64,000 bases of DNA, from assembly GCA_907163345.1 (NCBI GenBank), contig CAJQUN010000014.1:6014001-6078000 (forward strand), given 5' to 3'. Positions 55,024 to 64,000 of this stretch are shown in pieces. The DNA comes from Haberlea rhodopensis. Taxonomy: Eukaryota > Streptophyta > Magnoliopsida > Lamiales > Gesneriaceae. The stretch's first letter is position 1. Every line of letters begins with the position of its first letter. The position numbers were made by a program, and so were the translations under genes. Below the pieces are notes generated by a model. It did no database searches. It was given only the letters and a program-made list of their open reading frames with translations, and had not been told where the DNA came from.

Positions 55024-57480
55024 AATTTCGTCCTCGCAATTTGCACAGGCGAACCTGCCAACGCTCGTGAAACCCGGGTCGGTCCTCCATTCATCCGACC
55101 GGAGGTGTGGATAACGAGGCCACCTTTACACCACGTATCGCCAGACCACATAATCCAAACGTACCTACATCGTCGAGTCATGAACATATCATGAACGACA
55201 TACCAACCGCGAGGACACCGACCTCGCACCAAAACCTGGAATGGAGTAAATCTCCCAGATCAACACCCTCTCAAAGAATGTCAACATACCCCGATGCTAG
55301 CCACCCAAAAACAGTCAGTCAACCTTAACTGCTAACCAAACGAATCCTTCATGATTCCAACATAGATATCGCCCCAATAATATCTCTAAGACAAAGCCAA
55401 CGATGTTAAACATACATCGTTACAAAAGAAACCACCAGTACACAACAGTGTACCTAAACCCACCCGGTTTTCGCTTTCCAAAACCATCTCCGTCAAAGGA
55501 GTAGTTGCACCACTTTGCAAAACGGGTCGGGCAACTCACGGCCACCGATCGACACAAAACACATCTCCAAAGATGTCTACTTTCGTGTGTTCCAAGAAAT
55601 CATATCTTGGTCCAAACACACCATCGAGACTCCACAAGGCCTCAAGTTCCCGAAAGGACATGCAAGAAAAATCAATTGCATTCCCGCCCACGTGTCAACC
55701 ACGACACCTAACAAATCTGAATCCTGGCCATCCCTGGTTTACACAAGGATTCAACAATCCTAACACAGGGAGGCTATCGAATTATCCAGTAAAGAATTAT
55801 CATAAACCCAATACGACAATCCCTCATAAGAGGAAGTCAACCGGACCTCGCGATCATTCTTCAGAATACATCGTGCCATTGAGATTACCAATCTCAAGGT
55901 GCCACAATCTCTCACCAGAGATTCATTCATCCAAGCATACTAACCCGATGCTTGACGAGTACCGAAATGCTGGCATTTGCATACACAAACCGGTATACAT
56001 GCCTAAGCACCAGCACCACATGCATACTCAATGCACTCGGCTTGGGTATCTCCAATATACCCACCAGTCCCAAATACAACTGTCAATCCTCAGTTATTCT
56101 CACACAGTGGAGAATAATGATTGACAAACCAATGACCATTGGTGCGATTCCAACATCAACACTACCCAAACCGACTCAACGAATCTCCCATGGATTTTCA
56201 ATAGGTATGTATATCATACCGCCTTCCTCACAAGGAAGAATGTCTTGAACCCATGACCCTCCAACCTCGAACCATCGTTCGGAAAACTTCGGAAAACCTG
56301 GATATATTTATATCAAAATATATCTCGGAACCAATAAAATACACAACCGATTTAGAATAGTGCATCCTTGCAACTATTACCAATCCAATATCCGTATACA
56401 CAACGTATACTCATTCTAACACTGCTCTGTACTAATACCATAGTGCTCCACAATCTCGAGCATTTTCCCGGAGACGTCTCCACGTACGTCTCACCGATAA
56501 TATAAAGCCATCACCTAGTCCAACACTGGTAATGTTTACCGTGGCTGAGTCACAATCAACATTCAACCTATACCAGCTGTCTCCATGACAGTATATTCAA
56601 ATCACTTCAAGAGATACAATCAACATAGTAGTGTCACTCCACTAACTATATCCCACAATTCAGATTGTGTTTCCCTATTGCATTCCATATTCAAGGATGT
56701 TCAACCAGAGCCAATAATGACTTGTCGACACTCGTGTTGGCATTCCCAACAAAATTGAGTCGTCCCGGTACAAGTCCCTCAAAACAACAACGTATAAACG
56801 TCACCGTGAGGTATTCCCTACCTCAAACCTCATGTCACATAGTGACCACCAAGGTCCACCGCAAACCCTCATCGTATCATCATACGATTCACCAAACTCG
56901 GTTCCAACGAGCAGTATAATGGGTACAACGAGCACACTATAACATTTCAACAATACGTGGCTAGCAGATCGCTGCCTCCTTAGGTTTATACCAAACCTAC
57001 CAACGTATCATACATTCCACTCCAGGTACATCATCCCGTACTATCCATTAGAATAGTGGGTCATCACCCACTATTTCTCTAATACCAACGGACAACGGAC
57101 ATTCCGGTGTGCTTGCTCCACCACGATGCAATCATAATCCATTAAGACTTATTCCACACTGTCATGTGTGGGTGTGACCATGTCCAGCACATGTCACATC
57201 GGTATAAACAAGTAGTTTCCTCAATAGCTACCCCTATCACCAATTACTTGGCCATAGTCATCCCAACGAGTATACCCAAAGGTAGCCCTACTCGTAAAAT
57301 ATTTATCTCAAATGTGTGCAACGGTACACTTCCCGTACGGATCATCCAATAATTCATCAAGCAAACTTGCTCGGCATAATGGTCTCGTCAACCAGTGACT
57401 CAGACACTACCATGTGCCCACCATTGGCACTCAAACCATACGACTAAATGCATATACCTAATTGTATTTTTCATCGTAGC
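55024..57480 (-). other. LARD-4 internal non-coding domain
   Basis: No protein similarity. It aligns in patches with the LARD-3 interior. Matching hairpins include ACATCT/AGATGT (55561-55576), GAGATT/AATCTC (55881-55895), GAATC/GATTC (55342-55357), GTTGG/CCAAC (56736-56750) and GTAG/CTAC (57212-57231), the last with both strands changed relative to LARD-3. Plus-strand ORFs of 180 codons or less are low-complexity and not conserved in LARD-3. Confidence 0.65.
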
Positions 57481-57750
57481 AACGACATCCATCCACATAG
57501 ATCACCCTCTATGTCATTGTCATCCTATGACGGTACATGTCCACATGTGACATCCAGAATAACATCGCCAACTCGTGACGGTACGTGTCGATACATGACA
57601 CTCACAAGGCCCTCGTCAACCCGTGACGGTATATGTCAATACATGACATCCATAATCTCATCGTCAACTCGTGACGGTATGTGTCGATACATGACACTCA
57701 CAATGTCCTCGTCAACCCGTGACGGTATATGTCAATACATGACATCCATA
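57481..57750 (-). repeat. LARD-4 48-bp tandem hairpin array with alternating stems
   Basis: Hairpins start at 57537, 57585, 57633, 57681 and 57729, exactly 48 bp apart. Stems alternate ATGTC/GACAT and GTGTC/GACAC around 7-base loops (CACATGT, GATACAT, AATACAT). The end base pair is A-T, G-C, A-T, G-C, A-T along the array, so both arms always agree. A second small stem, GTCA/TGAC (GTCAACCCGTGAC), lies in most linkers. Confidence 0.95.
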
Positions 57751-57780
57751 GTAATGCTAACAAAACAGCAATATACCATA

Positions 57781-58790
57781 ACTCATTTCTAATAAGATAG
57801 CGGCATACCTGTCTCTGTCGTCCAATAGCGGTACATAACCAACACCCATAGCTCGTGGGCGGCACAATCCTGTGCTACGTAGATAGCAGCATAACCCATC
57901 GCAATAAAAATCAGCGGCATGATCCTTTGCCATAGAGTCAGCGGCATAAATCATCGCTATAGAATCAGCGGAATGAACCATCGCTATATAGATACCCGGC
58001 GGCATGAACCATCGCCAATAGAATAGCGGAATGAACCATCGCTATATATATATCCGGCGGCATGAACCATCACCAATAGAATAGCGGAATGAACCATTGC
58101 TATGAATACCTGGCGGCATAAACCATCGCCAATAGAATAGCAGAATGAACCATCGCTATGAATACCCAGCGGCATAAACCATCGCTAATAGAATAGCGGA
58201 ATGAACCATCGCTTTGAATACCCGGCGGCATAAACCATCGCCAATAGAATAGCATCACGATATCCCTCGCTATACAGCGGCAAATATCCCTCTTTGCTAC
58301 TTCGCTTTGACATACCAACGGCATAATATCCCTCGCTTAAGCGGCAAATATTCTTCATCGCTATCATATGACAGCGGAAAGCTCATCGCTACGCCATATT
58401 AGCGGTATAATATCCCTCGCTTAAGCGGCAAATATTCTTCATCGCGATGGTATGACAGCGGCGCCAATACACCTCGTTTTAACATGACAGCAAAAATACC
58501 CCTCACTTCGACATATTAGCGGCATAATATCCCTCACAATAGTAATATGACAGCGAAATTATCCTTCGCTTCGACATATTTGCGGCAAATATTCTTCATT
58601 GCTATAATATGACAGCGACAAGTATTCACATCGCTACGCCATCTATGCAACCACAATGCATAATCCATAACTCAATATACATCGCTATGAGTGTATTTTA
58701 ATGCACATCGCTTCAAATGTGACATGCGGAATTCACCATCGCTTCAACATTTAGCGGCAAAGCATTAAAATCATCACTCAATATATATGC
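57781..58790 (-). repeat. LARD-4 GCG-stem hairpin array
   Basis: Between 57960 and 58250 the unit is 56-58 bp, with GGCG (or AGCG) starts at 57998, 58056, 58112, 58168 and 58224. Units hold GGCG/CGCC and TAGCG/CGCTA stems around GCATAAACCAT-type 11-base loops. At 58168-58186 one unit has AGCG/CGCT where neighbours have GGCG/CGCC. From 58260 to 58790 units are more irregular (CTCGCTTAAGCGGCAAATA, ACAGCGGAAAGC). The end, TTTAGCGGCAAAGCATTAAA, aligns with the Gypsy-2 LTR. Confidence 0.88.
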
Positions 58791-58995
58791 AACCACAATG
58801 CATAATCCATATCCATATGACCCTACAATCACCATGGTTAGCAACAACATATTCCAATTACGAACACATATAATAAACGCACATAAGTAACATAGTTGTG
58901 TCACACAACACTAACTATTGTCATGCATAAGTATGTGCTACCCATTTTCATCAACATGTTCCTAGGCCCTCAACGGTCCCAAAGAGCAAACCACT

Positions 58996-59007
58996 GCTCT
59001 GATACCA
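58996..59007 (-). promoter_or_regulatory. LARD-4 primer binding site (tRNA-Met)
   Basis: The minus strand reads TGGTATCAGAGC four bases from the LTR end, extended as CAGTGGTATCAGAGCAGTGG. Confidence 0.92.
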
Positions 59008-60429
59008 CTGATGTAAGGACCCCCGTGCCATTAACCCGTTATCAGTGTATTAACCCATGCCATTAGTGCATACAATCATGTTATCAGAGGGAAAAGATTA
59101 CATGCAACCCTAGCATTAAATACCATCTATAAAATTTCTCACATTATTCCATTTAATGTCTAACTTTCCCCCAGCATAGTCCACATACATATCATGCACC
59201 CTTATAATACACTAACATGTTCTCAGTTCATTTAGCAATTCAATAAATAATTGCATGCAACCCATAAATGAAGAGAGAAAGGCCCTTGCCTTTTTATACA
59301 ACACATATACACATATAACAGTGCTCAAATGCCAGCATCAATAAATGTATGTGTATAAAATGTATAAAACACTATGCACGATACCGTCACTGGTACTTCG
59401 ATCATGGGAGCACCTCCAATCCATAGCTCGAGCTCAACTCCAAAGCCATCGATGTTCATGTATCACCTGCCCCAACAGAGACAGCCCCCACACGGGATGA
59501 GTATACCAATACCTTCAATCCAATAAGCACAATATTACAATTCATAATTTACAGAATGTAAATGCCATGAATCTTAAATGATACTCCCTGGATGGTATCA
59601 TCCTCATCCGGGACCCCCTGTGTTGTTCATGTTCTCAAAATAACTGAAACCATCAAATTCCCAAAAGCCAGTTTAATCATCTCATTGATTAACTAAATTC
59701 ACATTTGCCATGCTAGTTTCACAATCGAATATGATTATATCATTAAACAATGACTATAGATATCACATATATCTAATCAACAATTTCATAGTTCTATTTC
59801 ATCGCTCACTCCACAATAGTGACATTTTAACCTTGCGCACGCTCAACAGTAGCGGCGTCATAACCGATGTTCGCTCAACGGCGACAACATCCCAATCATT
59901 GCTCGCTCAGAAACGGCACCATATATTGCCTAATATATATATCCATTTATTGCAAATACAATACAATGCATTCCACAGTTGCAATAATATAAAAGGCTAT
60001 GCTCGTACGTTATACGTACCTTATAATTTCGTAGTTCGAATCCATCCTTGCCTTGGTCCTGAGACCCGATGAATTATTTGCTAACACATAAATAATTCAC
60101 AATTAATGACAAGCATGCAACCACGTGCCCAAGCACTTTCACAACCTCCAAATCTATCGTTAATCCATGACGATTAACCATTTTAAAGACCTCGGGCTTA
60201 GAATGCATAATATCCAAATATTCTGTTTTATAAGTTCAAGGGTTAACCAATTACTCAATCGAGTATTCCATTTTCTTATTAAAATTTGGCTCCAACCATT
60301 TCATTTTATTAGTATAGCATTCCCATTAGAACGTAGGCATTGCCCCGAAACTCGGGTAATTAAAACTCGATTCTAAAATCCCGACATTTTCCAACATTTT
60401 CGGAAAACAAAACCCCTTCCTACGAGCCG

Positions 60430-60615
60430 CGATCGATTGCTCAATACAGTGGCCAACCAGAACACTCTCGCGATCGATCGCGAGTCTCCGCGATCGATCG
60501 CCAAACGCCTCACGATCGATCGCTGAGACTTAGCGATCGATCGCCACACAGTGCGTCTTCCTAAAAAATTCAGCTGCTCGTCGCGATCGATCGGCATGCA
60601 ATCCGCGATCGATCG
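60430..60615. repeat. LARD-4 right LTR CGATCGATCG array
   Basis: Sites start at 60430 (CGATCGATTG, mutated), 60471, 60491, 60513, 60534, 60584 and 60606. Spacings are 41, 20, 22, 21, 50 and 22. Six of seven are exact 10-mers. Confidence 0.95.
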
Positions 60616-60989
60616 CGACCTGTGATTTTTCGAAAAACTCGAGCTTCAATTGTGTTTTTCACACCCAAACTCAAAACCAACACCACATACACCTTCAACA
60701 CCTCAAATACTCCATTTAAAACCAATACAAACTCCAAAACCCAACTTTGGATTTTTACCAAAAATCCCCAATTTCCAAACCCAACATAATACTCAACCAA
60801 AATCAATCATACTACTATCAAATCGAAGACAAGGATGAGGGCAAGATTAATACCTGATTATCTGCGAGAAATCCGGCTCCCGAGCCAAGCTACCAGCGAT
60901 TTCTCCTCCAATGGGGGAAAGGGTTGGGCGTAGAGAGAGGGAAGAGAGAGAGGAAATTCGTGTAATGACGGAATACCGAGTCTACTTGG

Positions 60990-60997
60990 TATATATA
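60990..60997 (-). promoter_or_regulatory. putative TATA box, LARD-4 5' LTR
   Basis: TATATATA in both LTRs (54666-54673 and here). In element orientation it is about 375 bp upstream of the palindrome array, which would therefore be transcribed, as in Gypsy-2. Confidence 0.4.
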
Positions 60998-61313
60998 GTA
61001 CCAAAACTCCAAAATACCAATTCCTCCACAAATACATCATGACTCATTAAAATCATCTGTTTTCAATAATTACTTCTCCAACCTCAATTTCCAATACCGG
61101 CTCCAATACAAAGTACCCCGGACCCCAGATACCACCAAAAACCAAATTCCATGGTTTTTCACCATGATGAGAATACAATCTCAACCTTTGGAATCAACGA
61201 TCCCAAAATACCCGATTTAACATCCTCGGGTGCTCCAACACCGTTGCCACAATTACAATCCATTAAGGATCATTACCACACCAGGATTAACACCATAATC
61301 ACCGGGCATCACA

Positions 61314-61573
61314 TTTAGGGTGTCCAGGTACAGAATATTTTAAAGACATTACATCAAAGTTGTAATATGTCATTTACCGACTGCAATAGATTTTAACTCA
61401 CTGTATGAAAATGTGGGATTCACATTCAAAACTTGTGTTTCATCTCTACATTTCAAAGAATCATAAATCCAAAATCCATCACAATAGATATGAAAGCAAA
61501 GAAAATCACAAAATTATAAAATATCTTCTCGGACTTCCCTAAATCGAATAACAGAAACAAAAACCAGACACGA
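61314..61573 (-). pseudogene. MULE transposase, N-terminal segment
   Basis: From about 61500 downward the minus strand reads DGFWIYDSLKCRDET, VNPTFSYSELKSIAVGK and, across one stop and a frameshift, LKYSVPGHPKW at the LARD-4 target site. It joins the frame at 52670. This is the PB1-like start of a plant MULE protein (pattern FS.FK...E...; KY..PG). Upstream of 61500 no start codon could be fixed. Confidence 0.72.
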
Positions 61574-64000
61574 TGTAAGGCCCCAAGATTTTATAAATAT
61601 TAATTAAATGTAATTTGAGAATTAATTAATAACTAATTTGGGAATTAATTAATTAGAAGTGAAACTGGGAATTAAATTGGAACATGAAATAATTTTAACA
61701 TGGTAAATTAAACTCCGATAATATTTTAAAATAAATTATTAAAATTCAGAATTTAATGTTGTATTATAGTTGTGGATATAAATCCCAAATGTCGACTGTA
61801 AATTTAGTGTATCGGTATACTGATGACACTTCGATGTGCATAAACAGGCTAGACTATTATTTCAGCATGTACAAGGCATTTTTCACACACCAAAACATGT
61901 AATTTCACACACATCGGCCGCGCTTCTTCTTCATTTCCCTTCTCCTCCTGCGCGACCTCCGACCCTCGCCCATAAACTCACCTCACACACTGTCGTCCGA
62001 CCACCAACCGGCAAACCAAACCTACCACTGTGTAGCCAACTCACCGGTGGTCATTTCCATATAAAGAATTCATGGTAAGAGTTTCTGAAAACCGTCGACT
62101 TAGCCCTGAAAGTAAGGATTTTGATTTCTAGGGTTTTCCGAATTTTGTTTCGATTTCTTTAGTTATCCATTTCGATTGTGCATGTCTAACACCTTACCTT
62201 CACCTAGACCAACGTTTCCCCTCAAGTCGCCGCCCCTGCAACCACCGTGAGCCGCCGAAAACCGCACATGCATGTCGCGGTTACTGTTCACGATTTAGGG
62301 TAAGCTCGAATTCCAATTTCCAGCATTGATATCTATGGATTTTTATGCATTTGAAGTTATTTTGACATACTAGAATCGTTGTGATATATTGGAGATTTAG
62401 TGTATGAAAGTCTTGCATTACATGTTGAATTGGTTTGATTTTTGTCGATGTATTGGCGAGTATAGGATTTGAATTTAATGCATGTGGGGGTAAAGGTTTT
62501 TAAATCATGTTTTTAAGCTTGATTAATCAAATAGAAGAGGATTGTATAAAATTTTAATGTTCTTTGTTGACTGAGTATATTTCCCTTGCTGTTTTGAGGA
62601 CTATTCCGTCGATTTGTTGACAATGTCCAAGGATTGGTTCTTCTTCTTGTTTTGTCGATTTTATGTAAATTAGAGGGTGTTTTGTTGGTTGGTCGTCACC
62701 CACTTTCCCTATATTTCTATTGCTTGACGGTTGCATTTGGATTTTCCCATTTTCCTGCAAGTTTTGTTGCATGAATTGAAGTCTGGAAGCTAAACTTCAT
62801 GTTTAGTGTTGTTAATTGCCGTTGGTTAACGTAAGCATCTCGAATGCCTTAAATGAGATTAAAGTATAAGACGTGAGGAGGTTCTCCAATTTGAAGTTTA
62901 ATAATTTTGCTTAACTTGTAATACGGAAGCAACTTATTTGTATAAGTTAATATGTTGATTCTTATGACTGAAAAGGGAATTCACAAATAAAGAAGAAATT
63001 GATGATATGAAACTGAATCTAAAAATGATGATGGAATATGTGGTGTGGCTAAATTATAAAATAAAAGAGTTTTAGCCATTCTTGTTAATATATGAAAATT
63101 GTAGTAGAATATGTGGTTACTGGTTTATATTCGTACCTTACGACGTACAAGTTTTACATATTTATAATATGTTTGGACTAGAATGTTATGTCAAATAAGA
63201 TATCATTGTGTAACTCACGCATATTGTGCTATATAATTTTACAGCATGAGTTCCATTGTCACGCCAGGATAAAGTATGTTGCGATTTGTACCATACGACA
63301 GGTATCTGTATTATTTGATACATGATTTGTTAAACGTATGTGAATTACGTGAAATTACTTGGCTATATGAGTTTAGTTAAAATATGGAGCATTCATAGCA
63401 TTTATAATTGGCATATTGATGTATGAAAAAAAATGTTTTGTTAACATACATCATTTTGATAAATATACATCGATACATGACATACATGTTGGACATTTCA
63501 TATTGATCTTACCAATCATTTGATATCATTTGATTATGATTGAGATCTATAGTGTCATAGGAACGCTGGCCACGACGATGACATGTAGTAACAGCAGTCA
63601 CGTGCATTGTCGCCGGACCTAGACACGAGGGATGCTGGGCACGGCAATGGAGGAGTTATATCGCTTGATGCCTCCACCCTCTGCTCGAGCTTGATATTTA
63701 TTGATGATACATTTCTTTGGACTCTGATATTTGGTATCTTGACATTCGGCTCATTGTATAATACATGCATTGTATTACATTGCACTGCATATCATCATAT
63801 ATCACATTTTATAGATACATGTTGTAATTACTTGATAGGTTCATATTGGGCTTTGGCTCACCCCCAATGGGGCTGTTGTTGTCTTTGTGTGTGGACAATG
63901 ATAGGTATTACAGGTAACCAGGATCCCAAATAGAGAATACTCGATGAAAGCCATCATGAGATTGTTTTTCTGTCTATCTCAGTTGTAGGATAGTTAATTT
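61574..64000 (+). repeat. chromovirus-type LTR, running off the window
   Basis: Starts TGTAAGGCCCCAAG. The first kilobase matches 26504-27520. It has a TATAAAT box at 61787-61793, the GTACCTTACGACGTAC repeat at 63133-63148, and GGCTCACCCCCAATGGGGCT followed by GTTGTTGTC at about 63855-63885, the same modules as in the LARD and Gypsy-2 LTRs and in the same order. At least 2.4 kb. Its end and any internal region lie beyond 64000. Confidence 0.75.

Larger units (their letters stand above)
52671..61313 (-). mobile_element. LARD-4: non-coding LTR retrotransposon related to LARD-3
   Basis: LTRs at 52671-55005 and 59012-61313 start TGTAAGGACCC and end CATCACA. Flanks are TTTAG on both sides (52666-52670, 61314-61318). 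It is minus-oriented, with primer site at 58996-59007 and polypurine tract at 55006-55023. The interior (4.0 kb) lacks gag and pol and shares blocks and hairpins with LARD-3. LTRs differ by several percent and small indels, so it is older than LARD-3. It is inserted in the same MULE gene as Gypsy-2. Confidence 0.92.
59012..61313 (-). repeat. LARD-4 5' LTR (right)
   Basis: About 2302 bp, aligned with 52671-55005. It has the better preserved palindrome array (60430-60615) and a TATATATA box at 60990-60997. Confidence 0.9.

Noticed and set aside
55573..56124. 183-codon plus-strand ORF in the LARD-4 interior
   Set aside because: Antisense to the element, not conserved in frame in LARD-3, low-complexity composition (Pro, His, Ser, Thr).
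57537..57745. CRISPR-like regular spacing of short palindromic repeats
   Set aside because: Eukaryotic retrotransposon leader, no unique spacers, no cas genes. The units are ordinary tandem repeats.

Overview
This is a plant nuclear, almost purely transposon-derived window, most likely from a eudicot. The evidence is nested LTR retrotransposons of plant lineages (Ty3 Athila, Ty3 Tekay/Del-type chromovirus, Ty1-copia), a Mutator-like (MULE) transposase gene with a spliceosomal intron, a CACTA terminus, and fragments of plant-specific gene families (PIP5K, SMG7). The extra ORF of the large copia element resembles, from memory, proteins predicted in Lamiales genomes. That lineage guess is inference. 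I see no intact host gene, no rRNA or tRNA gene and no CRISPR.

Layout, left to right. 469-775: end of a CACTA element, followed on the minus strand by pieces of a PIP5K gene and an SMG7 gene. 2985-3350: inverted copia-LTR remnant. 3670-12648: minus-strand Athila element with a decayed gag-pol and a truncated 5' LTR. 12921-22985: complete plus-strand copia element (Copia-1) with 1.14-kb LTRs and an unusual third ORF. 23534-26503: start of a second copia element (Copia-2) with a 2.5-kb repeat-rich leader, cut inside gag by an old chromovirus-type LTR (26504-27944). That LTR is in turn interrupted by a solo LTR (27945-29782 plus 39110-40062), which is itself split by a very young non-coding element (LARD-3, 29783-39104). 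40063-41640: extremely AT-rich sequence. 41640-61500: one MULE transposase gene (minus strand) split by two later insertions, a Tekay-type element (Gypsy-2, 43108-52311) and a second non-coding element (LARD-4, 52671-61313). 61574-64000: another chromovirus-type LTR running off the window.

The most interesting material is not protein-coding. (1) Three LTR families carry arrays of the 10-bp palindrome CGATCGATCG in pairs about 21-22 bp apart, with recurrent ~42 or ~50 bp gaps. (2) The leaders of LARD-3 and LARD-4 and part of the Gypsy-2 LTR are tandem arrays of short hairpins. Within and between arrays the stem pairs change together (A-T to G-C, or wholly different stems around one conserved loop), which looks like covariation preserving structure. 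(3) The LTR families share a modular order: palindrome array, a GTACGT/ACGTAC inverted repeat, GCG hairpins, then a GCTCACCCC/GGGGCTGT hairpin. LARD-3 and LARD-4 have no gag or pol but keep primer binding site, polypurine tract and clean target duplications. LARD-3 has almost identical LTRs, so it was mobilised recently by enzymes supplied from elsewhere, plausibly by a relative of Gypsy-2. All pol genes here are broken by frameshifts and stops.
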